A DNA stretch of 64,000 bases from Mycoplasmatota bacterium (GCA_018394295.1 CP074573.1:1619156-1683155), one strand, 5' to 3'. Shown: positions 1 to 8,385, counted from the first letter of the stretch. A program made the numbers and translations. The notes: generated from the letters alone by a model not told the origin.

Positions 1-335
1 ATCACTAACCTTGATATCAGATACCCTTTTTTTCTTATAGGTGTGACAGTTAAATGATTGATGATGTTGTTATCATATTCATCAAGCATTGTCATGGCAG
101 CAGCAAAACAAAACATATAGGGTGTCATAGTTACTAGAAACAAGTCTATAAGTCCATAGTAGTCACTTATAACTGACGCTTGCCCTAGATAGTTAACCAA
201 TTGTTTTTCAATTTCAGGAATACCAAATCGAAAGAAAAACCCTGCTAAAACAGGTGATATTAATATCATAATGAGCATACCATCTCTTGATATTTGGCTT
301 AAGAATATACGAAATGATTTAATAATCGCTCTCAT
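1..335 (-). CDS. ABC-2 type transporter permease, N-terminal part (cut by window edge)
   Basis: The frame opens with ATG at 335-333 and runs to the window edge, so only about 111 residues are seen. It begins MRAIIKSFRIFLSQISRDGM and has one clear hydrophobic segment (LIMILISPVLAGFFF), then a polar loop and a second hydrophobic stretch (YMFCFAAAMTMLDEYDNN). This is the usual N-terminal layout of ABC-2 permeases: a cytosolic leader with Arg/Lys, TM1, then an extracytosolic loop. The ATG overlaps the stop of the upstream permease gene by 4 bp (ATGA), which implies translational coupling. With the next two genes it forms one ATPase plus two different permeases, a drug or lipid exporter layout. 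The substrate cannot be read from the sequence. Confidence 0.8.
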   Translation of the reverse strand, partial: MRAIIKSFRIFLSQISRDGMLIMILISPVLAGFFFRFGIPEIEKQLVNYLGQASVISDYYGLIDLFLVTMTPYMFCFAAAMTMLDEYDNNIINHLTVTPIRKKGYLISRLV

Positions 336-1015
336 ATTCTACCACCACTTCCTTGCTTAAACTTCTTAACTAAAACTTTTTGTGCGATTAAGAATACAAT
401 GGTTAACCAAATCAACAATATTACCAAGGATAAAAAGATATAATTGCCTGCAGATAATAATTCTATGATTGCAATCCCTGGGTGAAATATAAACAATGGA
501 TTGTTTAAACCAAGACAATATGCAGCACCTGGGATAATGATTAATATCATAGCTGGAATGATTGATATGAAAAATTGATTCAAGGTACTCGTTTTAAATG
601 CTAGAATTAGCCCAAGTGTTGAAAATAACATAGAACCAATCAATAATCCTAAAATAAACCAAAAGTAATTTGTAATAGCTTGTACTGATAAGCCTATAAA
701 TAAACCAACTAGTACAGATATTAATGCAATTGATAAGAGTTTTGCAATTAGATAATCCGATGGTTTTATTGGAGCAATATAGAGAGAATTGATTGTTTTT
801 TCAGAAATCTCTAGATGGATGATCGCTCCCATGAACATCAAACCAAGTGCTGATGGATCTGAGAAAATTAATAGAATTGCCATCGTGTTTGTCCAAGACC
901 CTGGTAGTACTTTAATCAATATTACATACATTAATGCAAACACTAAATAAACGAAATAAAATCCATATTTGAATTGAAAACGAATATCTCCCATTAATAA
1001 TTTAAGTATTTTCAT
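332..1015 (-). CDS. ABC-2 type transporter permease
   Basis: A 227-residue membrane protein with about six hydrophobic segments: one near residues 17-37 (YGFYFVYLVFALMYVILIKV), one near 45-65, two around 90-130, one at 148-170 and one at 190-212. The charged C-terminus is KKFKQGSGGRI. Size and layout match ABC-2 permeases annotated as fluoroquinolone-type exporters in other bacteria, but the substrate is unknown here. Its start codon overlaps the stop of the ATPase gene (1012-1015, ATGA) and its own stop overlaps the next permease start, so all members are translationally coupled. Regulation is probably through the TetR protein at the head of the operon. Confidence 0.85.
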   Translation of the reverse strand: MKILKLLMGDIRFQFKYGFYFVYLVFALMYVILIKVLPGSWTNTMAILLIFSDPSALGLMFMGAIIHLEISEKTINSLYIAPIKPSDYLIAKLLSIALISVLVGLFIGLSVQAITNYFWFILGLLIGSMLFSTLGLILAFKTSTLNQFFISIIPAMILIIIPGAAYCLGLNNPLFIFHPGIAIIELLSAGNYIFLSLVILLIWLTIVFLIAQKVLVKKFKQGSGGRI

Positions 1016-1857
1016 ACTAGTGTTCTTCCTGTTATTTCAATAAATATATCATTTAGATTAGGTTCACTACTATGAATGGATGTGATTATATTCTCTTCAA
1101 GTGCTCGTTTCAATTCATTATCACTATTCGTTTTGTTTAATAAAACACTAGACTTTATTTCCTTTTTGTCCTTTAAGTAAGTGTATTCAATTTTAACTGC
1201 TCCTCTGAGCATAATCAAATTCCTTGGAGTATCTAACGCTCGAATATCCCCATCAACAATGAACGCTACTCTATCACATAATTCAGTAGCATCGTACATA
1301 TTATGTGTTGTTAATATAATTGTTTTTCCCTTTTCTTTTTCCTTAAGAATAATGTCTTTCATAATTTTAGCGTTTGTTGGATCTAACCCACTGGTTGGTT
1401 CATCTAAAAAAAGAATTTTAGGGTCATGAATTAAAGCTTTAATAAAATTCAATCTGGATTTCATTCCTTTAGAGAAATCCATTACTTTCTTATCTGCATC
1501 AAATTGTAAACCAACACTTTTCAATAATTCATCAATGTTTCTTTCCTTATTATATAATGATCCAAAAAACTGTAAATTTTCCTTTGCACTTAATTTTTCA
1601 TATAAACTAGGAAATTCAAAATCAACCCCAATGTCTTCATAAAAACTCGCAGTTGTATTTTTTACTTCTGTACCATTTACAGTAACGCTCCCTTTATAAT
1701 TTGTTAGAACACCAGTAAGTATTTTCTGAAGTGTACTTTTACCTGCTCCTGATGGTCCTAGGAAACCAAAAATCTCACCCCTATTAACGTCAAAACTAAT
1801 GTCTTTCATATAAGGCTTATTAGTATAACTAAACTCTAAATTATCGACTTTAATCAT
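1012..1857 (-). CDS. ABC transporter ATP-binding protein
   Basis: A 281-residue ATPase of the ABC-2/drug exporter type. It shows Walker A GPSGAGKST (about residues 34-42), a Q-loop region near VDFEFPSLYEKL, a degenerate signature FSKGMKSRL, Walker B ILFLDEPTSGLDP with the catalytic Glu, and the H-loop TTHN. The signature begins FSKG instead of LSGG, which is common in this subfamily. The roughly 60-residue C-terminal tail after VDGDIRAL is typical of CcmA/DrrA-like ATPases. It overlaps the upstream tetR gene by 8 bp and the downstream permease by 4 bp, so it is the motor of a TetR-controlled exporter with the two permeases. Confidence 0.93.
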   Translation of the reverse strand: MIKVDNLEFSYTNKPYMKDISFDVNRGEIFGFLGPSGAGKSTLQKILTGVLTNYKGSVTVNGTEVKNTTASFYEDIGVDFEFPSLYEKLSAKENLQFFGSLYNKERNIDELLKSVGLQFDADKKVMDFSKGMKSRLNFIKALIHDPKILFLDEPTSGLDPTNAKIMKDIILKEKEKGKTIILTTHNMYDATELCDRVAFIVDGDIRALDTPRNLIMLRGAVKIEYTYLKDKKEIKSSVLLNKTNSDNELKRALEENIITSIHSSEPNLNDIFIEITGRTLV

Positions 1858-2455
1858 TATTTTCCTCCTTCATCATCTGAATGATAATCCCTCGTATAGA
1901 AAGTTTTAAAGCATCATCAAATGATTCTTCACCTATTTCTTTTTTATGTAATATTGACACTAAGACAAGTCGCAGTGCTGCACTATGAACTTTTACTTGC
2001 TTTGAATCTAAGTTTGGCATCATAGAAAATAGTTTCTCCATACTTAAATCATCCCTACTATTATGATCTTCTAGCATACTTTCAGGAACCTTTCGCATTA
2101 CCAATTCAAAGTCACCACTAGTAATAAATGAAAATAGAAATGAATCTTCTAACTGTTTATATAAATCAAAAAGAACATTAGTAATCACATCAGCATTTAA
2201 ATTGTCTTTTAGATTCGATATCTTTTCAAGAAAATTATTTTGTATTGAATCATGTCTTAATCTAAATAGTTCAAAGAACAATATCTCTTTTGAATCAAAA
2301 AATAGATAAAATGTTCCTTTTGAAATATTTGCTCCTTTTACCAGTTCATCTACAGTTGTTTTTTTGACACCATAGTGACGTAAAGAATCTTCTGCCACTT
2401 CAATCAATTTCTTTCTAATTATTTCTTTTTCATGATTAGTAAACGCTTTGGGCAT
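1850..2455 (-). CDS. TetR/AcrR family transcriptional regulator
   Basis: The N-terminal TetR helix-turn-helix is clear: KKTTVDELVKGANISKGTFYLFFDSKEILFF (about residues 32-62), with the family's KGTFYLFF recognition helix. The remaining 140 residues form a divergent ligand-binding domain. I place the start at ATG 2455-2453 because GGAG lies 8 nt upstream; an in-frame GTG at 2464 lacks its own ribosome site and would add three residues. The gene heads the ABC-exporter operon and overlaps the ATPase gene. A dyad just downstream of its promoter suggests autorepression, so the regulator would control itself and the exporter together. Confidence 0.93.
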   Translation of the reverse strand: MPKAFTNHEKEIIRKKLIEVAEDSLRHYGVKKTTVDELVKGANISKGTFYLFFDSKEILFFELFRLRHDSIQNNFLEKISNLKDNLNADVITNVLFDLYKQLEDSFLFSFITSGDFELVMRKVPESMLEDHNSRDDLSMEKLFSMMPNLDSKQVKVHSAALRLVLVSILHKKEIGEESFDDALKLSIRGIIIQMMKEENND

Positions 2456-2470
2456 ACTTTTCACTCCATT

Positions 2471-2525
2471 TGACTAAATTTGTTTTTATAGTCATAAGTA
2501 TATATTCTTTTATACTCTTTGTCAA
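2471..2525 (-). promoter_or_regulatory. Promoter and TetR-type operator of the ABC exporter operon
   Basis: On the minus strand TTGACA (2525-2520) and TATACT (2502-2497) are separated by 17 bp. Immediately downstream lies the perfect inverted repeat TGACTA-N12-TAGTCA (2471-2494), overlapping the expected transcription start. That is a standard place for a TetR repressor site ahead of its own gene. The -35/-10 match is strong; assignment of the dyad to this TetR is inference. Confidence 0.75.
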
Positions 2526-2606
2526 TAGTATTTTAGTTATAACTAGTAAACTTTCGTTATCTATATGTTAACAACTAACAGATACAGATAACTTATCCTA
2601 AAAGCA

Positions 2607-2638
2607 AAAACAAGAGACTTAGTTCATCTCTTGTTTCA
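2607..2638 (-). terminator. Intrinsic terminator after MATE gene
   Basis: The arms AAACAAGAGA and TCTCTTGTTT form a 10-bp stem around a 9-nt loop. On the minus strand the stem is followed by TTTGCTTTT. It lies 14 bp after the stop of the MATE gene at 2652. Confidence 0.8.
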
Positions 2639-2651
2639 AACTATATTAAAA

Positions 2652-3950
2652 TTAAGCGAATATTTTCTTAACATGTGACAGATATACAATTACAAGTAAC
2701 GTACAAATCTCTCCTATAATAATTGAAATCCAAATTCCTCTATTTCCAATGATTAAAGGAAGAACTATTAAAAATATTATTGGAAATACTATTCCTCTAC
2801 TTATAGATATTATATTTGCTATTTTTGGTTTTTCAATTGATTGATTATAAGTTAGATTAACTATATTTATTGATGCAATAATAAATGAAAATGTATATAT
2901 AATCATCGCGCTATAAGTAAACTTTATAAGCGTTTCATCATTATTAAAAATACTGATGATTGTCTCACCAAAAACAAATAATAATACATATATTGTGACT
3001 GAAACAAAAAAGTTCGTCTTAACACCCATTTTGAATATTTGCTTTACCTTTTCATAGTCTCTTTTTCCATAATTATAGCTTAACAAAGGTTGAATTCCTT
3101 GAGAAATACCAATAAATAATGCGATAAGTACAACACTAATATAACTAATGATACTAAAACCTGCTAATCCAAGTTCACCAATTCTTCTAATTAACACCAG
3201 ATTGAAAGCAAAAATACTAACTGCTGGTGATATCTGATTAATAAATTCTGGTGTCCCAACCCTCAGGATTTTAATAAGATCATGCTTCTTTAACTTAGGC
3301 ATATACAACTTAAGTTTTCCTTTTCTTTTTATAAAATGAGTTAAAAGAAGTGCTACACTAGATAATTGACCTAATCCTGAAGCTACTGCAGCTCCAGCTA
3401 TTCCAAAATGAAAAATAAAAATAAAAGTGTAATCCAGTACTATATTAGTTATTGCACCTACTATTAGAGAAATCATAGCTAAATTAGGATTACCATCATT
3501 TCTAACAAATACACTTAGTGCTAAACTTCCAGAAAATCCTAAACCAAAAAGTAAATAGAAAAATATATAATCAGCCGTACCTTTTAGTAACCCATCACTA
3601 GCTCCTAACATTTTAGCTATATATTCTGGAAAAAGAACACTAAATAATGCTAATATACCTATTACAGAGAAGATTAAAAATAAGCTTTCTAAGAAAATAT
3701 TATTTGCTTCCTCATACTTATTTTCTCCAAACTTTATGGACATTAATGCTGCTCCGCCCATAGTAATCATCATCGTTATAGCGATTAATAGAGTTGTAAA
3801 AGGAACAGCTACATTTATTGATGCTAAAGCACTTGCTCCTACACCTCTACCAACAAATATTCCATCTACAACAACATAAAGTGCTGAAACCATCATACCT
3901 ATTACAGATGGCATTGCATATTTCATAAATTCTTTCCAAATTGATTTCAT
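2652..3950 (-). CDS. MATE family multidrug efflux transporter
   Basis: A 432-residue integral membrane protein with about 12 hydrophobic segments in two similar halves, the MATE/NorM layout. The start MKSIWKEFMKYAMPSVIGMMVSALY carries the family's N-terminal P-x-x-I-G-x-M motif followed by VVDGIFVGR. It would exchange cations (Na+ or H+) for drugs across the membrane. It has its own promoter with a MerR-type 19-bp spacer and lies 55 bp downstream of a MerR gene with an effector-binding domain. The natural reading is a MerR-activated drug pump. The start has a GGGTGA ribosome site about 8 nt upstream. Substrate is unknown. Confidence 0.92.
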   Translation of the reverse strand: MKSIWKEFMKYAMPSVIGMMVSALYVVVDGIFVGRGVGASALASINVAVPFTTLLIAITMMITMGGAALMSIKFGENKYEEANNIFLESLFLIFSVIGILALFSVLFPEYIAKMLGASDGLLKGTADYIFFYLLFGLGFSGSLALSVFVRNDGNPNLAMISLIVGAITNIVLDYTFIFIFHFGIAGAAVASGLGQLSSVALLLTHFIKRKGKLKLYMPKLKKHDLIKILRVGTPEFINQISPAVSIFAFNLVLIRRIGELGLAGFSIISYISVVLIALFIGISQGIQPLLSYNYGKRDYEKVKQIFKMGVKTNFFVSVTIYVLLFVFGETIISIFNNDETLIKFTYSAMIIYTFSFIIASINIVNLTYNQSIEKPKIANIISISRGIVFPIIFLIVLPLIIGNRGIWISIIIGEICTLLVIVYLSHVKKIFA

Positions 3951-3969
3951 TCTATATCACCCAAAAGGT

Positions 3970-4000
3970 ATTATATAGTCTATACCATGTATAGAGTCAA
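3970..4000 (-). promoter_or_regulatory. MerR-type promoter (19-bp spacer with central dyad) of the MATE gene
   Basis: On the minus strand TTGACT (4000-3995) and TATAAT (3975-3970) are separated by 19 bp instead of 17. The spacer is filled by a dyad with arms AGTCTATAC and GTATAGAGT around CAT (3977-3997, 8 of 9 matching). A long spacer carrying the operator dyad is the hallmark of promoters activated by MerR-family proteins through DNA distortion. The regulator encoded directly upstream (4006-4818) is the obvious candidate. Confidence 0.85.
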
Positions 4001-4005
4001 TAGTT

Positions 4006-4818
4006 TTATATTAAAATTTGTAGTTCATATAAATCAGTATTTTCACACGGTTCTATTGTGTTAAACAACTGAATTTCTAACCCAACTCCTTTATATTTTA
4101 TATTATTTTCTTTAATATATTTACTTAATTTGTCTACTGCTTGTTCTCTTTCTTTACTCAAATAGGAAATACATATAAACTTACCCTCTTTTATTTGTTT
4201 AATATCTAAATTATTATTTCCAATGTCATCAATGCAAAGCGTTGAATAAACACTCTTATAACAGAATTTACCTTTATTAATAAACAAATCTAAATTGATG
4301 AAACACCCTACTTCTCCCTGAAGCATAATCTCATTCTCTTCCATTATCTTATCTAACTTTCTTATCTTTATTTCAACATCACTATATTCATCTTTTTTAT
4401 TCAATTCAATATCTATAATAAATCTTTTTTCTAATTCCCTGAAATATATTTCATTAGTTTCTTTTAGTTCTACAGCATATTTAATTTGATCTTTTATATG
4501 CCCAATAGCATTATTCATCTTATTTAACCGATTTATTTCTTTTTCTATTACTGATTGTTGTTTATTAAGAAAAGATAATAATGTAACAACATTTTTATCT
4601 TGTAATACATTACTAATTTCTTTAAGAGTAGCCCCAATATGTTTTGAATACTTTATTAAATCTAAATAGATAAATTGATGTAATGAATAATATCGATACT
4701 TACTTTCAGGATCAACATAAGCTGGTTTTAAAAGTCCAATCTTATCATAATGTCTTAAAGCTTGAATAGATACATTATTAATCTTTGCTGTTTCTCCTAT
4801 AGAAAAATATTTTTTCAT
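4006..4818 (-). CDS. MerR family regulator with BmrR/GyrI-like effector domain
   Basis: The N-terminal winged helix starts FSIGETAKINNVSIQALRHY and continues DKIGLLKPAYVD and YRYYSLHQ, the diagnostic MerR DNA-binding sequence. A coiled dimerisation helix (about residues 75-115) follows. The C-terminal 150 residues (from about IYFRELEKR) look like the GyrI-like effector-binding fold used by BmrR to sense lipophilic cations. I use ATG 4818-4816 because GGAGGAATTC precedes it directly; an in-frame ATG at 4833 would place the ribosome site inside the coding region. The next gene is a MATE pump with a MerR-type promoter, so it is inferred to be a drug-responsive activator of that pump. Confidence 0.9.
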   Translation of the reverse strand: MKKYFSIGETAKINNVSIQALRHYDKIGLLKPAYVDPESKYRYYSLHQFIYLDLIKYSKHIGATLKEISNVLQDKNVVTLLSFLNKQQSVIEKEINRLNKMNNAIGHIKDQIKYAVELKETNEIYFRELEKRFIIDIELNKKDEYSDVEIKIRKLDKIMEENEIMLQGEVGCFINLDLFINKGKFCYKSVYSTLCIDDIGNNNLDIKQIKEGKFICISYLSKEREQAVDKLSKYIKENNIKYKGVGLEIQLFNTIEPCENTDLYELQILI

Positions 4819-4831
4819 GAATTCCTCCTTC

Positions 4832-4881
4832 AATAACTTAGTTATTCAAACTAATTTAAGTTATTCTTCTTTACTATTATA
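4832..4881 (-). promoter_or_regulatory. Possible merR promoter and dyad
   Basis: A TATAAT hexamer (4881-4876, minus strand) lies about 60 bp upstream of the merR start, but I see no good -35. Between it and the ribosome site is the perfect palindrome AATAACT-T-AGTTATT (4832-4846), and its right half is repeated at 4858-4866. This could be an operator in the leader; there is no direct evidence for which protein binds. Confidence 0.35.
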
Positions 4882-5058
4882 ATCTAAAAAAATTCTACTT
4901 CATAGATTTCATATTATTAATATCAACTAATATCAAAAACGATTATAAACAACTTTATAGATGTTACGTCTTAATATTATTATTATCATTTAACGTCTTT
5001 AAATAAATAATCTATAATTTTCTTAAACTAATTATACTTTGTTTTATAGAAACAATAA

Positions 5059-5085
5059 AAAAAACGAGGTGAAACCACGTTTTTA
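5059..5085 (-). terminator. Intrinsic terminator after the MATE-tetR operon
   Basis: The inverted repeat AAAAACG-A-GGT / ACC-A-CGTTTTT has one central mismatch and a 3-nt loop. On the minus strand it ends in a T-run. It lies about 40 bp beyond the tetR stop at 5124. Confidence 0.6.
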
Positions 5086-5123
5086 GTATATATAAAATAT
5101 GAAAATTATAGAGTAATTTTTTC

Positions 5124-5669
5124 TTAAAAGAATCTTTGCTTGATTTCTTTAAAAACTAATTCTTTATCAAGACGCATTTTAGTAATACTATTTAATACAA
5201 TTAATAAAATCCATTCAGTAATAATATAACAATCTTTTTCAGAATAATTATTATATTTTTTATCCTGTTTTATAATTTTAAAAAGTGTATCGCGTAAGGG
5301 TAAGAATATTGTGGAATAAGATACGCTTTCCTTATAATTAAAAGCAGTGCTATCAAACAGCTTTTTACCAATTCCATAACGAGACCTTATTTCGTCTTCA
5401 ATCAAAATGTAAAAATCCGTAAATAATTCAAATGGAGGCTTATTATGAAATGGTAAATCCTTTAACAGGTTATGAGTTTTATTCCAACTAAAATAGAATA
5501 CTTCTTCTAACAAACTTCTATTTGAAGGAAAATAATTATATAGTGTTCCAACTGAGACTTCAGCCTTACCAGCAATTTTACGCATGGATAAAGCCTCAAG
5601 TCCTTCTTTTCTAAGTATTTCTTCTGCAAAAACAACAATTTCTTCTTTTGAAATAGTTTTTTTTCTCAT
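5124..5669 (-). CDS. TetR/AcrR family transcriptional regulator
   Basis: A 181-residue regulator with a clear TetR helix-turn-helix at residues 8-50: KEEIVVFAEEILRKEGLEAL, then MRKIAGKAEVSVGTLYNYFPSN. The C-terminal ligand domain is short and unlike its neighbours. The gene sits 9 bp after the MATE gene 5679-7040 on the same strand and shares its promoter. A near-perfect dyad covers that promoter, so the simplest model is a repressor made from the operon it controls, with the inducer probably being a substrate of the pump. Confidence 0.92.
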   Translation of the reverse strand: MRKKTISKEEIVVFAEEILRKEGLEALSMRKIAGKAEVSVGTLYNYFPSNRSLLEEVFYFSWNKTHNLLKDLPFHNKPPFELFTDFYILIEDEIRSRYGIGKKLFDSTAFNYKESVSYSTIFLPLRDTLFKIIKQDKKYNNYSEKDCYIITEWILLIVLNSITKMRLDKELVFKEIKQRFF

Positions 5670-5678
5670 TTTTTACCC

Positions 5679-7040
5679 CTAATTTTCTAAATTCATTTCT
5701 TTATCAAGCTTATTTAATTTCATAAATCTTGCGAATAAAAATACTGAAAGTAATAATGTTAAAATATCAGCTACAGCCTGTGATACAAGTACTCCTTTGT
5801 AACCAAAAGTATATGTTAAAATATATAATAATGGAATAAATATTAATCCTTGTCGTGCAATACTTAAAATGAGCGATTCTAAACCTCGACCAATTGCTAA
5901 AAAGAAAATAGTTATTGTATTTGCAAAGCCGAAGAAAATAATTCCTGTCGCCATATATCTTAAGCCTATTATACCATATTTTTTCACTTCAGGGGCTGCT
6001 TTAAAAACATCCATAATTTGCGGGGTAAATATAAAAGTAATTAAAAAAGATATAAACACTACATACGCTGTTAATTTCATTGTATACTTTAATGACTTGA
6101 TAATCCTTTCTTTATTTTGAGCACCAAAATTGTACCCAGCAACTGGTTGCAATCCTTGACCAATCCCAAAAATAATATTTGTCGTTAACATTGTAAACCG
6201 GAAAGCAATACCAATTGCAGCTAGTAATTCATCACCGCCAAATTCTGTAGCTTTTTGATTAAGTAAAACTATTGAACAACTAAATAAAATTTGTTTAACA
6301 AATGTAGGTCCACCAATCACCAGTACTTCTTTATATAAATTAATTGTAGGTTTAATTGAAGAAAGTTTCATTTTGACTACTGTACGTTTTCTTAAATAAA
6401 AGCTTAGTAACAAGCCTGTTGATACACAATAAGATAGCATCGTCGCAATAGCTGCCCCACTTATTCCCATATCAAATACAAAAATAAAAATAGGGTCTAA
6501 AATAATATTAAGTATTGCTCCAGTAGCAAGTCCAACCATTGAATAGCTTCCACTACCTTCTGATCTAAGTAGATTATTAAGAACCATATTTACAATTAAA
6601 AACAATCCACTTATTACAATAAAGAAACCATAATCTTTAGCCATATCCATAACTTCACTTGTTGCACCAAAGAACAAAAGGACATCTTCTAAAAATAATA
6701 AATTTATAACAACAAATATTATTCCAGCGATTATTCCACTAAATAATAACGTACTTGTTACTTCTTGTGCTTTTTCTATCTGTTTTTCACCAAGAAGTCT
6801 TGATAAATAACTTCCTCCACCAATTCCAAATCCAAGTCCTAGTGCAGTTGCAACTAAGACAATAGGTAATACTACCTGTGTAGCACCAGTTGCTTCGGTA
6901 CCAATCCATGCAACAAACATAGTATCTACAACATTATATATTGCATTAACAAGTAACCCAATAATTGCTGGCATTGCTAACTTGTTAACGGCTTTTGATA
7001 CAGGCGCTTTAGCCAATAAATTAATTCTTTTATCATTCAT
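5679..7040 (-). CDS. MATE family multidrug efflux transporter
   Basis: A 453-residue MATE protein. The start LAKAPVSKAVNKLAMPAIIG leads into LVNAIYNVVDTMFVAWIGT, the conserved first membrane helix. It contains about 12 hydrophobic segments, and FGIGQGLQPVAGYNFGA in the second half is a well-known conserved region of the DinF/NorM-like branch. Its AAGGAGC ribosome site lies just upstream of ATG 7040. It is the first gene of a two-gene operon with the TetR gene and has a consensus promoter covered by a long dyad. It is only distantly similar to the MATE protein at 2652-3950, so the two are not a recent duplication. Confidence 0.93.
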   Translation of the reverse strand: MNDKRINLLAKAPVSKAVNKLAMPAIIGLLVNAIYNVVDTMFVAWIGTEATGATQVVLPIVLVATALGLGFGIGGGSYLSRLLGEKQIEKAQEVTSTLLFSGIIAGIIFVVINLLFLEDVLLFFGATSEVMDMAKDYGFFIVISGLFLIVNMVLNNLLRSEGSGSYSMVGLATGAILNIILDPIFIFVFDMGISGAAIATMLSYCVSTGLLLSFYLRKRTVVKMKLSSIKPTINLYKEVLVIGGPTFVKQILFSCSIVLLNQKATEFGGDELLAAIGIAFRFTMLTTNIIFGIGQGLQPVAGYNFGAQNKERIIKSLKYTMKLTAYVVFISFLITFIFTPQIMDVFKAAPEVKKYGIIGLRYMATGIIFFGFANTITIFFLAIGRGLESLILSIARQGLIFIPLLYILTYTFGYKGVLVSQAVADILTLLLSVFLFARFMKLNKLDKEMNLEN

Positions 7041-7059
7041 TATAACTGCTCCTTAAATA

Positions 7060-7101
7060 AACACTGTTCACATTATAACTGAACAGCGTTCATTTTGTCA
7101 A
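7060..7101 (-). promoter_or_regulatory. Promoter and TetR operator of the MATE-tetR operon
   Basis: On the minus strand TTGACA (7101-7096) and TATAAT (7077-7072) are separated by 18 bp. The dyad AACACTGTTCA-N9-TGAACAGCGTT (7060-7090; 10 of 11 positions symmetric, inner seven perfect) covers the -10 and half of the spacer. Binding there would occlude RNA polymerase, as expected for a TetR repressor. Confidence 0.8.
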
Positions 7102-7375
7102 TAAAAAGAATAAACACTTAATCTAATAAAGTTACAGACAGTATCATAAGAAGTCTACATTATATTTAATATACCCAATTTTGACAGTTGATTTCATATA
7201 TTTAACACTTTACGTTATTTATAAGATTATAACTAATTTAGGAAGATAACATTTTAAGTAATATATCGTCCACTCTAAAAAATTTATCTTAATCTACCTA
7301 AAACTTAACATTAGATAGATTAAATAAAATAATTTTTTTTATTTGATTTAATCTGTACAGTTTTTCTCTGTAAAT
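7102..7375. other. Intergenic region without recognisable gene
   Basis: Very AT-rich DNA between the MATE promoter and a degraded coding remnant. I see no open frame, RNA gene or convincing hairpin. Confidence 0.5.
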
Positions 7376-7713
7376 CCTCATGCTGATTTGTTCGTAATAA
7401 TACATGTAGATGAACATGAAAATACATTAGGTGAGGTACATCATTAACACCCAAGTTATTAAGCAGAAAGCATTAAAAAACTGCAAAAAAATATCATGAA
7501 TTGATTCAAGTAGTGTAGTTACCTACGACAGAGTATAACAAGTAATATTGAATTTAGAAAAACAGATGGAAATTGGTATATTTAAATACAAATGATGCCT
7601 TAAAAATTAAAAAAATGATTGAATCTTTTGGGCTAGACCCAACTATCAATCAGGAAAACTTATTTACTATCATGGTAATTAATACTCTATTTAATTATTT
7701 GAATATTTTATAG
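7376..7713 (+). pseudogene. Degraded coding remnant, family not recognised
   Basis: Reading the plus strand with a few stops and one frame change gives protein-like sequence: HADLFVIIHVDEHENT, GEVHH, then (other frame) KKYHELIQVV, then NTNDALKIKKMIESFGLDP and ENLFTIMVINTLFNYLNIL ending in TAG at 7711. At least four in-frame stops break it. The amphipathic composition and continuity of sense on both sides of the lesions argue for a decayed gene, not chance. I do not recognise the family. A strong hairpin follows at 7734, consistent with this gene's old terminator. Confidence 0.4.
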
Positions 7714-7733
7714 CAACTAAAAAATTCAAAATG

Positions 7734-7774
7734 AAAACATGCCATTTCAATTAACATTAAAATGGCATGTTTTT
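7734..7774. terminator. Strong hairpin terminator, probably bidirectional
   Basis: The perfect 14-bp arms AAAACATGCCATTT (7734-7747) and AAATGGCATGTTTT (7760-7773) are separated by 12 nt. The plus strand continues into TTTTTG and the minus strand into TTTTCATTTTG. It can end the plus-strand remnant and the minus-strand giant-protein/lipoprotein operon. Confidence 0.8.
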
Positions 7775-7863
7775 GTTACATTAACAAATAAATTTTATTA
7801 GCAGAAGATAGAATGTTGAAATCTATTTTACACGTGTATTGTTCTATATAGTTTCTATTTCCT

Positions 7864-8385
7864 TTATTCTATTACGGTTACAACCCTTGTTATTGTTGAT
7901 TCATTTCCACTTGAATCAATTGCTGAATAAATAATTGTATACGTTCCTACTACTGCAGTATCAACTGTACCTATAGTTGTGTAAGTAATTATTTCTAATG
8001 AATTGTCAGTTACAGTAATCCCTGCATCTGTCCAAGTACTATTTACTTTAATTGTATCTACTCCAAGATTAAGTTCTAAAACAGGGGCTGTTTGATCTGT
8101 TACCATTACATATCTAATATCAGTATATGCTAATTCATTATAAGTTATTGAATATTCAATTTCATATAACCCTAATACACTAGTATTTACAAATCCACTG
8201 ACTTTTGCGTTATACAAATCATCATCAATATATAGATTCGCACCAGCATCGATCCATTCTGTATTAATTTCAACTGTATCTACGCCTTTTAGTACAACAA
8301 AATTTATTTCTTCTGGTTCGTCATTTTTACACCCAGTTAGAGTGATAGTAAATATTGTTAATAATACTAAAATATATTTTCTCAT
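7864..8385 (-). CDS. Lipoprotein with two DUF5011-like Ig domains
   Basis: A 173-residue protein starting MRKYILVLLTIFTITLTGCK, a lipoprotein signal with lipobox LTGC (lipidated Cys at about residue 19). The mature part is two DUF5011-like beta-sandwich domains. The first contains VDTVEINTEWIDAGA and the second VDTIKVNSTWTDAGI followed by TVGTYTIIYSAIDSSGNES-type sequence. These are the same domain type as the C-terminus of the giant protein. Its ATG overlaps the giant gene's stop (8382-8385), so the two are coupled. The likely location is the outer face of the membrane. A role as partner or anchor for the giant protein is inference. Confidence 0.85.
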   Translation of the reverse strand: MRKYILVLLTIFTITLTGCKNDEPEEINFVVLKGVDTVEINTEWIDAGANLYIDDDLYNAKVSGFVNTSVLGLYEIEYSITYNELAYTDIRYVMVTDQTAPVLELNLGVDTIKVNSTWTDAGITVTDNSLEIITYTTIGTVDTAVVGTYTIIYSAIDSSGNESTITRVVTVIE

